Origin: an uncultured Erysipelotrichaceae bacterium
Lineage (GTDB): Bacteria; Bacillota_I; Bacilli_A; RF39; UBA660
NCBI GenBank assembly: GCA_902768065.1
Contig: CACXJP010000018.1
Coordinates: 1-34,827 of the forward strand
DNA: 34,827 nt
Direction: 5' to 3'
Position numbers and translations under genes: made by a program. How positions within the stretch are numbered: the stretch's first letter is position 1; each line of letters begins with the position of its first letter. Below, piece after piece: positions 1-8,119 of this stretch. The notes under the pieces were generated by a model. It worked only from the letters and a program-made list of their open reading frames with translations. It was not told the origin of the DNA and did not search any database.

Positions 1-40
1 CAATACGCGTATTATAACATATTTAGTATAAATTGTAAAG

Positions 41-63
41 AAAAACTAGGTATTACCCTAGTT
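41..63 (-). terminator. Rho-independent terminator of helD
   Basis: A 7-bp stem (AACTAGG at 44-50 with CCTAGTT at 57-63) and a 6-nt loop overlap the helD stop codon. On the minus strand it is followed by a short T run (complement of the A run at 41-45). It ends the helD transcript. Confidence 0.75.
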
Positions 64-807
64 ATAAATATATAATTCATGCTGACATCTTGTACAAGCT
101 ACGTAAAGTAAATTTCTTTCATTTTTCTTATAAGTATTATCTCTATCATTATAGATTATAACACTATCAAACTCTAATCCTTTTGAAACATATGCAGGAA
201 TTATTACTAAATCTTTCTTAAACTTTTTACTATTATGATCAACTAATGAAATATCAATATCATTACATATTAAATTATATATTTTTTCTGCTTCATTAAA
301 ATCTTTAGTAATAATCGCAGTAGATTTATATTCATTTTGTAGAGTGTTTATATCCTCAACTAATCTAGATTTAATATCATCTACTCCCTTTCTTATTATT
401 ACCGGCTTATTATTATCTCTTCTTATCGCATTAACATGTTTTAAATTTAAAATCTTATTAGTATAATCAATTATTTCTGGAGAAGAACGATATGTTTTTA
501 ATAATTCTAAATACTTTGTATCTCCTCTAAATAAATCCTTTAAAGATTCTAAAGATTTATAGTGATAATATGGATTAATATTTTGATTAATATCACCCAA
601 TATAGTAAAATCAGCTTTTTTAAATATATTATTAATAATTATATATTGAAGTCTATTATAATCTTGTGCTTCATCTATAATAACCTGTTTTATTCTTCCT
701 TCATATAAGAATCCTTCTAAAGTACCTTTAATATAAGTATATATTAATGCATCTTCATAATTTAATATTTCAGTATTAACAAATTTATTAATATCTTTTT
801 CATCCAA
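58..807 (-). CDS. helD: HelD-type UvrD/Rep-like ATPase, C-terminal part (after frameshift)
   Basis: This is the C-terminal half of a superfamily 1 ATPase of the HelD group, which removes stalled RNA polymerase from DNA. Visible motifs are Walker B DEAQD, motif III TILGDINQ, motif IV YRSSPEI, motif V SKGLEFD and motif VI NLLYVACTR near the C-terminus. The Walker A half is in the next frame upstream (800-2029). This frame is open from about 834, and the only nearby start is a TTG at 807 that sits inside the upstream coding region without a convincing ribosome binding site. The two parts together make one HelD of about 660 residues, somewhat shorter than the Bacillus protein. I read this as a fragment of a frameshifted gene, not an independent gene. 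A natural two-subunit split is the less likely alternative. Confidence 0.8.
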   Translation of the reverse strand: MDEKDINKFVNTEILNYEDALIYTYIKGTLEGFLYEGRIKQVIIDEAQDYNRLQYIIINNIFKKADFTILGDINQNINPYYHYKSLESLKDLFRGDTKYLELLKTYRSSPEIIDYTNKILNLKHVNAIRRDNNKPVIIRKGVDDIKSRLVEDINTLQNEYKSTAIITKDFNEAEKIYNLICNDIDISLVDHNSKKFKKDLVIIPAYVSKGLEFDSVIIYNDRDNTYKKNERNLLYVACTRCQHELYIYN

Positions 808-2029
808 TAAAATTAGAATTTTCTCTAAATAATTTTAGGAATGTTTTTACCTTTTTAGAACTTCCCTTATAATAATTAGATGAAAGTTTCTTTGCCATTT
901 CATCAAGTCTTTCAAATAGTGGCAATTTTGAATATCTATCATGTAACATATCATTTAAATCTTCTTTTAAAATTAAGTTTTTATCACCTTCAGTAAAATT
1001 AGAAGTAAATTTACAATTACTAATATAATTTTCTAAATAAGCATCTAAATCATCAATTATTTGATCACTTTGTTTATATTCTACTAAATCAGGATTAACC
1101 TCACTATAAGAATAATATCTTGATACAAAATCCGTGAAATTTTCTACATCCTTATATTCATCAATAAAAGTAGATAAATAATCAGCAAAAGTAGTTTGTA
1201 ATGTATTATCCTCTCCAAGAGATGGTAAAACATCTGAAATATACTCTGTAAAAATATTATTAGGTGAAAAAATTAAAATATCATTACTACTCAAATTTTT
1301 TAATTGATATAAAAGAAATGCAATTCTATGAAGCGCAACAGTTGTTTTTCCAGATCCAGCAATACCCTGTACAATCAAGTTATTATCATCTAAATTTCTA
1401 ATAACCTTATTTTGTTCTTGTTGAATCGTATTAACAACATTCTTCATTTTTTCAGATGACTCACGAGCAAGTACTTCTTGTAGAACTTCATCATCAATAT
1501 TTAAAGAATTATCAAACACACCTACAAGTTTATTATTATCTATCTTATATTGTCTTTTTCTTTTCAATTCTCCACTATATATACCACCAGGAGCTTTATA
1601 ACTACAAGGACCTGTTTCATAATCATAAAACAAACTACATATTGGACTTCTCCAATCATACAATATATTATTTGTATCACTATCTTTTAAATATGTAAGA
1701 GACATATAAATATTAAAAATTTCACCTTCATCATCTTTAAAAACAATACTTGCAAAATATGGTTTATTTTTAATTCCATTTAGTTTTTTAAAATATTGTT
1801 GCCTCTGATAAGCTTTATCTGCTTCCAATGCAGTAGCATACATAACTTGTTGAGCTTCCGCATCATCAAAATCATTGGCATTCTCCCACATCATTTTTTT
1901 AAACTCTTTTAAGTTTTCTTCATCCTGTATCACATCACTACCAAGTTCTTCTAATGTATCTCCAAGTAATTTGTGAACCTTACTAAGAATTTTCTTTTCT
2001 TTTTTGAATTCCACCTCAGATATTGCCAT
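800..2029 (-). CDS. helD: HelD-type UvrD/Rep-like ATPase, N-terminal part (frameshifted)
   Basis: This N-terminal 409 residues of HelD carry the coiled-coil arm that enters the RNA polymerase secondary channel (about residues 1-80), the HelD signature YDWRSPICSLFYDYE, and Walker A GIAGSGKTT followed by VALHRIAFLLY. The ATG at 2029 is preceded by AGAGGTG at good spacing. The frame ends at a TGA (800-802), and all later helicase motifs continue in the +1 frame in 58-807. The two frames overlap between about 834 and 800, so one indel there, possibly in the short AAAA or TTTT runs, restores a full protein. HelD recycles RNA polymerase in Bacillota. The gene is alone between a terminator at 2081-2113 and one at 41-63. 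It is either a pseudogene or carries a sequencing error. Confidence 0.85.
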   Translation of the reverse strand: MAISEVEFKKEKKILSKVHKLLGDTLEELGSDVIQDEENLKEFKKMMWENANDFDDAEAQQVMYATALEADKAYQRQQYFKKLNGIKNKPYFASIVFKDDEGEIFNIYMSLTYLKDSDTNNILYDWRSPICSLFYDYETGPCSYKAPGGIYSGELKRKRQYKIDNNKLVGVFDNSLNIDDEVLQEVLARESSEKMKNVVNTIQQEQNKVIRNLDDNNLIVQGIAGSGKTTVALHRIAFLLYQLKNLSSNDILIFSPNNIFTEYISDVLPSLGEDNTLQTTFADYLSTFIDEYKDVENFTDFVSRYYSYSEVNPDLVEYKQSDQIIDDLDAYLENYISNCKFTSNFTEGDKNLILKEDLNDMLHDRYSKLPLFERLDEMAKKLSSNYYKGSSKKVKTFLKLFRENSNFIG

Positions 2030-2080
2030 AGTACACCTCTCATATTATCGTACTAATTAATAATATCATAAAAAGAAAAA

Positions 2081-2113
2081 ATTAATATAAAACTTTACAT
2101 TTTTTATATTAAT
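2081..2113 (-). terminator. AT-rich terminator after the Nudix gene
   Basis: A 12-bp perfect inverted repeat (ATTAATATAAAA at 2081-2092 with its complement at 2102-2113) and a 9-nt loop are followed on the minus strand by a T-rich tract at 2071-2080. The stem has no G or C, so strength is uncertain. Confidence 0.6.
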
Positions 2114-2124
2114 TTTACATTCAA

Positions 2125-2619
2125 TTAATTCTGTATTTTATCCATTAATTTTTTAAACATAATACCATGAGATTCAAGAATTTCTTTTTTCTCTATCATA
2201 CTACAAATATCATCAATAGAAATATACTTAACAAATTCAACCTCTTCCTCTTGTACTTTAATATCTTCTATATTAATGCCTTTCTTTAAATAAAATAAAT
2301 ATCTTAAAGGCATATCATAAGAAAGAAAACCAAAATCTTTTATTTCTTCATCATCTATATTTATCCCAAGTTCTTCTTTAACTTCCCTTTTGATTGTTTC
2401 TAAAGGTGTTTCTCCATGGTCAACATGACCACCAGTTGATGAGTATAATCCTCCCTTTTTCTTAGATGTTTTTTGCATTAAAAATTCACCATTATTATTC
2501 TCAATAAAAATAACCGCTATCGCAATATGCTCACCATCATCTAGTTCAAAATGTGCATTTCTATCTACTGACTTCCCAATAACATTACCATCATCATCAA
2601 ATACCTCTAATAATTCCAT
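2125..2619 (-). CDS. Nudix hydrolase, isopentenyl-diphosphate isomerase-like subgroup
   Basis: A 164-residue Nudix protein. The complete Nudix box (G-x5-E-x7-REV-x-EELGI) begins at the GGHVDHGE segment near residue 63 and supplies the metal-binding glutamates. The N-terminus, with its ELLEVFDDDGNVIGK segment, resembles Nudix proteins annotated as IDI-like, but the isomerase-specific Cys and Glu residues cannot be assigned, so the substrate is unknown. Probable role is hydrolysis of a nucleoside diphosphate derivative or phosphorylated metabolite in the cytoplasm. The ATG at 2619 follows GGAGGTGAT. It is a single-gene transcript: the upstream phosphomannomutase ends in a terminator and an extended -10 lies directly before this gene. 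Confidence 0.9.
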   Translation of the reverse strand: MELLEVFDDDGNVIGKSVDRNAHFELDDGEHIAIAVIFIENNNGEFLMQKTSKKKGGLYSSTGGHVDHGETPLETIKREVKEELGINIDDEEIKDFGFLSYDMPLRYLFYLKKGINIEDIKVQEEEVEFVKYISIDDICSMIEKKEILESHGIMFKKLMDKIQN

Positions 2620-2636
2620 AAAATCACCTCCAATTA

Positions 2637-2645
2637 ATTATACCA
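2637..2645 (-). promoter_or_regulatory. Extended -10 promoter for the Nudix gene
   Basis: On the minus strand TGGTATAAT (TG-n-TATAAT, with TATAAT at 2642-2637) lies 18 nt before the start codon, giving a leader of only about 10 nt that is mostly ribosome binding site. The -35 region would overlap the phosphomannomutase terminator at 2650-2670. Confidence 0.6.
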
Positions 2646-2649
2646 AAAA

Positions 2650-2670
2650 ATAAGCAGATTAACTGCTTAT
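2650..2670 (-). terminator. Terminator of the pyrophosphatase-phosphomannomutase operon
   Basis: An 8-bp stem (ATAAGCAG with CTGCTTAT) and a 5-nt loop overlap the phosphomannomutase stop codon and are followed by a T run on the minus strand. Confidence 0.8.
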
Positions 2671-4055
2671 AATACATCTATATCAATATTAAATCCATTA
2701 ATTAGATTAGTATACTCATCTTGTAATTTTCTTAAGCCTTCCTCTGTATTTGATTCAAATCGTGCTGTTATATTTGGACCAGTATTACTTGCTCTAATTA
2801 AAACCCAACCATCATCAAATAATATTCTCACTCCATCAATATCAATAAACTTGTATCCTTTTTCTGTAACATAATTCTTTATTTTTTCTATTACATCAAA
2901 TTTAACAGAATCTGCAGATGGAAATTTAATTTCTTCAGTAGAATAATAATGGTTTACTCCTTCAAGTAATTCTTCAACAGATTTATCTGTATTAGAAAGG
3001 ATTTCCAATATTCTAAGTCCAGCATATAAACCACTATCAAATCCCGGCCATCTATCTCTAAAATAAACGTGTCCTGATAATTCTCCACCTAAAGGTAAAT
3101 CTTCATCTCTAGTTCTTGATTTTGTATAAGAGTTTCCTGTTCTAGACATAACATAATCTCCACCAAGTTTTTCTATTTCGTCTGTCAATGCCTTAGAACA
3201 CTTTACATCACACAAGAACTTTTTCTTTTGGACCTTATTAATTATATCTCTAATATATATAATCATATAAAGATCTGTCGGAATATTTCTAGACGTATTA
3301 GAAACCATTCCCATTCTATCACCATCACCATCAAAGCTTATACCAACATCTGCTCCAACTTCTCTAACCTTTTCCTTCAATTGATTTAGATTTTTCTCGA
3401 CACAAGGATCTGGATGATGATTTGGAAAACTACCATCACTTATTTCATTAATATATATTAAATCAATTGGGAATAATTCATATATCTTTTTAACAATTAT
3501 TGATGTAGTACCATTACCTGGATCAATAACCGCTTTAACTCTTCTATCACCAAAATGCAAATTAGATTTAAATAATTCAATATAATCATTGGTAATATCA
3601 TATTCTTTAACACTACCATTACCACTTTCAAAATTTCCATCTATAATAAATTTCATTAAATCTTGAATCTCTTCACCCTTACAATTACCAGATTCATCAT
3701 AAGCAAACTTAAAACCATTTTCATTCTTTGGATTGTGAGAAGCAGTAACCATTACGCCACTATATACTTGTAATTTAATACAAGCATAATAATACATTGG
3801 AGTTGTACATAAACCTATTGCAATAACATCAATACCTGTTTCCGTAATCCCTTTAATAACAGCATTATACAAAACATCACTACTTAATCTATTATCATGA
3901 CCAACTACACAAGTACTCTTACCCATTCTTTTAATATAGCTACCAAAACCTAATCCAAAAGAATAACCAGTATCTTCATCTAACTCATCAGGATATATTC
4001 CTCTTACATCATATCCTCTAAAAATATTTTTATTTAAATCCTTTTTATAATTCAT
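2667..4055 (-). CDS. manB: Phosphomannomutase/phosphoglucomutase
   Basis: A full-length (462 aa) alpha-D-phosphohexomutase that interconverts hexose 6-phosphates and 1-phosphates, feeding nucleotide sugars for envelope glycans. All four family loops are present: the phosphoserine loop TASHNPK (Ser near residue 106), the metal loop DGDGDR (about 242-247), the sugar-binding loop GGELSGH (about 323-329) and the C-terminal phosphate-binding RASNTGPNITARFES. The start is supported by AAGGAG upstream. It is the last gene of the operon that begins with the CBS-pyrophosphatase, 21 nt after the pilin-like gene. The split between mannose and glucose preference cannot be decided from sequence. A polysaccharide export pair lies elsewhere in the window (27263-28652), which fits a glycan role. 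Confidence 0.93.
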   Translation of the reverse strand: MNYKKDLNKNIFRGYDVRGIYPDELDEDTGYSFGLGFGSYIKRMGKSTCVVGHDNRLSSDVLYNAVIKGITETGIDVIAIGLCTTPMYYYACIKLQVYSGVMVTASHNPKNENGFKFAYDESGNCKGEEIQDLMKFIIDGNFESGNGSVKEYDITNDYIELFKSNLHFGDRRVKAVIDPGNGTTSIIVKKIYELFPIDLIYINEISDGSFPNHHPDPCVEKNLNQLKEKVREVGADVGISFDGDGDRMGMVSNTSRNIPTDLYMIIYIRDIINKVQKKKFLCDVKCSKALTDEIEKLGGDYVMSRTGNSYTKSRTRDEDLPLGGELSGHVYFRDRWPGFDSGLYAGLRILEILSNTDKSVEELLEGVNHYYSTEEIKFPSADSVKFDVIEKIKNYVTEKGYKFIDIDGVRILFDDGWVLIRASNTGPNITARFESNTEEGLRKLQDEYTNLINGFNIDIDVL

Positions 4056-4076
4056 ATAAACTCCTTCTTATTCCAT

Positions 4077-4583
4077 TTATGGACATATCTCTTCCCTACT
4101 ATGTAAATTACCATCAGGCGTCTTTACAATAGAAACATCATTTACTGTGTATGTATCCTTATTCATTACACCACAACCTAAATAAACATCATACGTATAA
4201 TATATATCATAAGTTTTAGGTTCAGGATTTTTAAGCTTATAATTTTTTGTTACCTTAATAAAAGTATTATCAGTTTTACAAGAAAAATTCTCATATTTAA
4301 TATCTTTAAATATCTTTTTCTTTTCTAACATATCAACTGTAATACAAGCATACTTTGTATTTTGTTCTACATTAGCATAATCAAATGGAAACAAATCTGT
4401 ACCATAAGCATCAACATATGATTTAGCCAAATCCTTAAGAGAATCACCATATAAACGAAATCTTCTATTCTCACTAGTTTCAGAGAATCTTTTCAGCAAT
4501 GGAAATGAAATTGCCGTAATAATACCAAGAATAACAACAGCTGCAAGCAATTCAACTAAAGTAAACCCTTTTCTATTTTTCAA
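4077..4583 (-). CDS. Type IV pilin-like (pseudopilin) protein
   Basis: The N-terminus MKNRKG followed by FTLVELLAAVVILGI is a classic class III signal: short basic leader, cleavage after Gly6, Phe at mature position 1, Glu at position 5 and a hydrophobic helix with the usual Ala/Ile run. The mature protein would be about 162 residues, with a Cys-containing C-terminal globular part (Cys in YACIT, SCKT, LGCGV and EEICP). The prepilin peptidase at 9497-10264 is the expected processing enzyme. I prefer the TTG at 4583, which follows AGGAAG at 8 nt, over the GTG at 4592. It lies between a CmpB-family membrane gene and phosphomannomutase, not in a pilus operon, which is unusual. It could belong to a type IV pilus, a competence pseudopilus or a surface filament. 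Confidence 0.85.
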   Translation of the reverse strand: MKNRKGFTLVELLAAVVILGIITAISFPLLKRFSETSENRRFRLYGDSLKDLAKSYVDAYGTDLFPFDYANVEQNTKYACITVDMLEKKKIFKDIKYENFSCKTDNTFIKVTKNYKLKNPEPKTYDIYYTYDVYLGCGVMNKDTYTVNDVSIVKTPDGNLHSREEICP

Positions 4584-4595
4584 AATAATCACTTC

Positions 4596-5288
4596 CTATT
4601 TTTTTCTTCTTATAACTCTTTTTATACGTTCAAACTTTCTATTATACAATGATAAATTAGGAAAAGCATAAAGAATTCTGCTATAGAATAATTTATATTT
4701 TTTCAATGATTCTCTAACTTTTTCTTTTATTTCTTCAGTAGCATCTCTCTTAAAATACTTTTTAGTATCTACCTTCAATCTTGCTATTATATATGATGAG
4801 ATAATTGTATCAAGAATAACAAAAAAAGTCATTATTATTGAAAATGTAATTAAAAAATTTTTGGGAATTATATCAAACATTTTAAATAAAAATGGATTTA
4901 GTATCTTCAACAAGAAAATACTACCAAGTCCAAATTTAATTCCTGTAGTTAAATTAATTCTACCATTTATATTAAATTTTCTATCAGAATAATCCCACCA
5001 TCTTAATCCAAATATTTTTTCAAGGACATAACTAGTAACATATTCTACTAAACTACAAGCAAACATCCCTAATATAAATATAGTTATATAATCATCCGAG
5101 TATTTACTAATAAAAGTAGTTATAATTAAACTTCCAAATCCAAACACAGGCAAATATGGTCCTATTAAGAATCCTCTACTTGGACAAAATTTCTTATTAG
5201 TAAGTGATGCTGAAATGACTTCTATAATATAGCCAATAACTGAGTATGATAAAAACAAAACAAATAACTTTGAATAATTATAAAGCAT
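4596..5288 (-). CDS. CmpB-family (PF06541-type) integral membrane protein
   Basis: A membrane protein of about 230 residues with five or six hydrophobic helices and a basic C-terminal tail (RRVIRRKK type ending). It resembles the family labelled 'putative ABC transporter permease' (CmpB/DUF1113), recognised from the GYIIEVISA start, the GPYLPVFGFG motif and the LRWWDY motif. The biochemical role is not established and no ABC ATPase lies nearby. The preferred start is ATG 5288, spaced 8 nt from GGTGG; the GTG pair at 5300/5297 sits inside the ribosome binding site. A paralogue with the same motif order (GPWIPIYGFG, RLWDY) is at 32137-32667. It is cotranscribed with the export-like gene upstream and the pilin-like gene downstream. 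Confidence 0.75.
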   Translation of the reverse strand: MLYNYSKLFVLFLSYSVIGYIIEVISASLTNKKFCPSRGFLIGPYLPVFGFGSLIITTFISKYSDDYITIFILGMFACSLVEYVTSYVLEKIFGLRWWDYSDRKFNINGRINLTTGIKFGLGSIFLLKILNPFLFKMFDIIPKNFLITFSIIMTFFVILDTIISSYIIARLKVDTKKYFKRDATEEIKEKVRESLKKYKLFYSRILYAFPNLSLYNRKFERIKRVIRRKK

Positions 5289-5313
5289 CAATCTCACCAC
5301 CCATTTATATAAT

Positions 5314-5829
5314 CTATCCTACAATATTCTTTAAAAATCCAAAGGATAGAAGCATCATAATTATACTAGCCATAAAAATACCAATCATAGTAGCTATAAA
5401 GGCTTTTTTTCTATCCATCTCTAACACCGAAGCAATCAAACATCCTGTCCATGCACCAGTTCCAGGTAATGGAATCCCTACAAAAAGTACTAGACCCCAA
5501 AATCCATATTTTTCTATTTGACCTTTTCTTTTATCAACTTTTTTATCTAACCATTTTGCAATCTTAGATAATTTTTTTCTTCCTCTCATCCATTCTAGAA
5601 TACTATTTATAAACCAAAGAATAAAAGGAACAGGAATAATATTACCTATTATTGCAATAATATAACTTTCAACAGGATTAACACCTAATAACGCCGCCGC
5701 TATTAAGCCTCCCCTAAGTTCAAGAATAGGCATTAATGAAATAATAAATACCAATATTTCTTTACCAAAAGGAATGCTTTGTAATCCTCCAAATAAATTT
5801 AAAATTGATTCTACAAGACTCTGTGCCAA
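5314..5829 (-). CDS. Small multidrug export-like membrane protein (PF06695 type)
   Basis: About 171 residues with four or more hydrophobic segments. The signature MPILELRGGLIAA, followed by NIIPVPF and GIPLPGTGAWTG, matches the family named 'putative small multi-drug export protein'; transport activity for this family is poorly documented, so the label is nominal. Start choice: a GTG at 5838 abuts the pyrophosphatase stop, but AGGTGG overlaps it, and the in-frame TTG at 5829 is spaced 5 nt from that site, so TTG is more likely the start. The gene is tightly coupled to the pyrophosphatase upstream and to the CmpB-family gene 25 nt downstream. Confidence 0.75.
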   Translation of the reverse strand: MAQSLVESILNLFGGLQSIPFGKEILVFIISLMPILELRGGLIAAALLGVNPVESYIIAIIGNIIPVPFILWFINSILEWMRGRKKLSKIAKWLDKKVDKRKGQIEKYGFWGLVLFVGIPLPGTGAWTGCLIASVLEMDRKKAFIATMIGIFMASIIMMLLSFGFLKNIVG

Positions 5830-5838
5830 ACAAACCAC

Positions 5839-7455
5839 CTAACTTTCTAACACTTGCATTATAATTGGAACAACATGTTTCTTTCTAGATATACATCCAT
5901 CGATAAATTCACCTTCAGATATATTATCTTGATATGCTAAATCAACAATTCCTTGTGCTTTTCTATTATAAATAATATAGCTTCCATTCTTGATTATATC
6001 AGTAACATATAAAGCCACTAAAGAATAGTTATTTCCTTCTGCAACCTTATCCAATACTTCAATATATTCATCCAATTCATTTTCTATTTCTTCAAAATTT
6101 ATAGTAAAGAACTGTCCTACAGCAAATGTCTTATCATTAACAGTAAATAATTTATAGTCATTATATAAAACATCTTCTTTACTCATACCCTCAAGTGAAG
6201 TACCAGATTTTAACAAATTCATTCCATAATCCTGATAATCAATACCAGAACACATAGCTAAATACTCAACAGCCTTTTTATCCTTATCAGTTGTAGTTGG
6301 ACTTTTTAATATTAAAGTATCAGATAAAATACCTGATATTAAAGCACCCGCAATATTTTTAGGAATAGCTACATTTAATTCTCTATACAATGTATAAATA
6401 ATTGTACAAGTTGAACCAACAACCATATTTCTATAGTTAATTGGATTATTAGTTGTAATACTTCCTAACGCGTGATGATCAAATATTTCAATTATTTCTG
6501 CTTCTTCAAGACCCTCTACACTTTGCATTTTCTCATTATGATCAACTAAAATTACCTTTTTAGGATCCTTCTCTGCTAAATCAGTAATTTTAAGTAGTCC
6601 TAAACACTTATTATGTTTATCAACTACAGGATAATTTGTATGCTTTTGACGATTATTAATATCAATTATATCTGTAACATAATCACTATCTTTAAAGGAA
6701 ATAGGATCACATATTTTAATCATAGTTTTAATATAATTAGATAAAGAAACTAATCTAGAAACCCTATAAGTATCATATGGAGTTCTTATAATATTAACAC
6801 CATTCTTTTTCGCAAGTTCTATATGTTCCTCTTTAATATATGAATCTCCTGAAATGATTATTAAACTAACTGATGAATTTACAGCATATTCGATAATACT
6901 ATGCCTGTCACCAACAATAACAATATCATTTTTTCCTAATTTTACATTTGATAAAAAAGTTGTACTTCTATATCCAACAACTAATAATCTACCAATTATT
7001 TCATCAGAAGCATGACAAATTGCTTCTCCCTTTAATACTCTTAATACATTATCATATGAAGTATATAAATCTAGTATATTTTCATTTATTAAGTTATATG
7101 ATAAATCTTTTAAAGTGATAAATCCTAAAAATCTACCATTTTTCTTACATATTGGAATACCAGTTAATTCCCCTCGTAACATCTCTTGATATGCATCATA
7201 AATACTTTTATCTTCTTCAATAAAAAAATTCTTATGATAATGAACATCTCTAAGTTGCAACTTTACATCATTCAAATACTTTGGAGTTTTAATATTAAAA
7301 TATTCAAGTGCATACTTTGATTCTTTATTTACATTGCTTAGTATCCTAGCCTCAGTATATTCACCTAATACATTTTTTAAGTAAGAAAGCGCAATCGCAG
7401 ACATTACAGAATCAGTATCAGGTTTTCTATGTCCAAATATATAGGTCTTCCTCAT
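5839..7455 (-). CDS. ppaC: Manganese-dependent inorganic pyrophosphatase with regulatory CBS-DRTGG insert
   Basis: A family II inorganic pyrophosphatase (538 aa) that hydrolyses pyrophosphate to phosphate. The N-terminal DHH part has GHRKPDTDS (His9, Asp13, Asp15). It is interrupted by a regulatory insert: CBS1 (about 65-120), a DRTGG-like region (about 125-240) and CBS2 (about 245-297). The DHH domain then resumes with VDHNE (Asp305) and IFDHHALG (Asp326-His-His), with ILSDT near 376-380, and the DHHA2 domain closes with SGTSLEG and the substrate-binding SRKKHVVP near 523-530. In studied CBS-pyrophosphatases this insert binds adenine nucleotides, inhibited by AMP/ADP and activated by ATP or diadenosine polyphosphates. 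It is the first gene of a five-gene operon, with an extended -10 upstream and GAGGG before ATG 7455. Confidence 0.95.
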   Translation of the reverse strand: MRKTYIFGHRKPDTDSVMSAIALSYLKNVLGEYTEARILSNVNKESKYALEYFNIKTPKYLNDVKLQLRDVHYHKNFFIEEDKSIYDAYQEMLRGELTGIPICKKNGRFLGFITLKDLSYNLINENILDLYTSYDNVLRVLKGEAICHASDEIIGRLLVVGYRSTTFLSNVKLGKNDIVIVGDRHSIIEYAVNSSVSLIIISGDSYIKEEHIELAKKNGVNIIRTPYDTYRVSRLVSLSNYIKTMIKICDPISFKDSDYVTDIIDINNRQKHTNYPVVDKHNKCLGLLKITDLAEKDPKKVILVDHNEKMQSVEGLEEAEIIEIFDHHALGSITTNNPINYRNMVVGSTCTIIYTLYRELNVAIPKNIAGALISGILSDTLILKSPTTTDKDKKAVEYLAMCSGIDYQDYGMNLLKSGTSLEGMSKEDVLYNDYKLFTVNDKTFAVGQFFTINFEEIENELDEYIEVLDKVAEGNNYSLVALYVTDIIKNGSYIIYNRKAQGIVDLAYQDNISEGEFIDGCISRKKHVVPIIMQVLES

Positions 7456-7478
7456 AATCCCTCATCCTCTTTGTATCA

Positions 7479-7487
7479 ATTATACCA
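7479..7487 (-). promoter_or_regulatory. Extended -10 promoter of the ppaC operon
   Basis: Minus-strand TGGTATAAT lies about 24 nt before the ppaC start and directly downstream of the HD-gene terminator at 7504-7524. No clear -35 is visible, as is usual for TG-extended promoters. Confidence 0.65.
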
Positions 7488-7503
7488 TATTAAAAAATAA
7501 ATA

Positions 7504-7524
7504 AAAAGAGCAATATGCTCTTTT
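7504..7524 (-). terminator. Terminator of the HD-domain gene
   Basis: A 9-bp stem (AAAAGAGCA with TGCTCTTTT) and a 3-nt loop overlap the HD-gene stop codon and are followed by T-rich sequence on the minus strand. Confidence 0.85.
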
Positions 7525-8020
7525 AAATAATAGACTTTAAAAATACTATAACAAATATAAAATTAGATAAAAAAGAATATTTTACAGAACTTGAAAATGA
7601 TTTAATTCTTTCAAATATAGAAACATAATCATCAACAAAGTCTACAATCCAACCCTCTACATATTTAGGTGGAGAACTAGTTATAGGAAACATGTGTTTC
7701 TTAATAATATCCTCTTCCATTTCATTTATATTAAAATACTTTTTAGCATTATAAACGGCTATATCAGGATGATCAGTCAGTCTTTCAATGGCATTCTTAT
7801 CCGCTACTTCATCAAGGAAAAAATCATGTAAAATAGCTGCCTTTGTCGCTGACTTATAATTTAAATGAAACATCTTAGTTATTCTATAAGTATGTAAAGC
7901 AACTCTATATGAATGATCATATCTATTTATCCCATGATGAGAATAATTCTTCATTTCTCCTACTTTAGGATGATTAATATAATCACTAAAATAATTTTCG
8001 AATTCAATTCTTTTTTTCAT
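7523..8020 (-). CDS. HD-domain phosphohydrolase-like protein
   Basis: A 165-residue HD-superfamily protein. Metal ligands of the HD fold are visible as YDHSYRVA (His36), ILHDFF (His65-Asp66) and a later DFVDDYVS aspartate. Members act as metal-dependent phosphohydrolases on nucleotides or related phosphoesters; the substrate here is unknown. The C-terminal 20 residues are strongly hydrophobic (SNFIFVIVFLKSII), possibly a membrane tail, which is odd for the family. The reading frame stays open to 8101, but that stretch is the terminator of dnaB. The ATG at 8020, 8 nt after GGAAAGG, is the sensible start. It is a single gene between two terminators. Confidence 0.8.
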   Translation of the reverse strand: MKKRIEFENYFSDYINHPKVGEMKNYSHHGINRYDHSYRVALHTYRITKMFHLNYKSATKAAILHDFFLDEVADKNAIERLTDHPDIAVYNAKKYFNINEMEEDIIKKHMFPITSSPPKYVEGWIVDFVDDYVSIFERIKSFSSSVKYSFLSNFIFVIVFLKSII

Positions 8021-8082
8021 TAAATCAGCCTTTCCGTACCATATTAACACACTATATTCAACAAATCTATCATTAGAACAAA

Positions 8083-8107
8083 AAAAAGTGTTTTTTGACA
8101 CTTTTTT
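8083..8107 (-). terminator. Terminator of dnaB
   Basis: A 9-bp stem (AAAAAGTGT at 8083-8091 with ACACTTTTT from 8098) and a 6-nt loop are followed by T residues on the minus strand. It shows that the reading frame upstream of 8020 is not coding. Confidence 0.8.
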
Positions 8108-8119
8108 ACAAAAAAGAAG

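Noticed and set aside
1456..1698. Plus-strand open frame opposite helD
   Set aside because: Antisense shadow rich in Tyr, His and Leu, no ribosome binding site, opposite a well-supported helicase.
8021..8101. Longer N-terminus of the HD protein starting at 8101
   Set aside because: This stretch is the dnaB terminator hairpin; a good ribosome binding site precedes ATG 8020.
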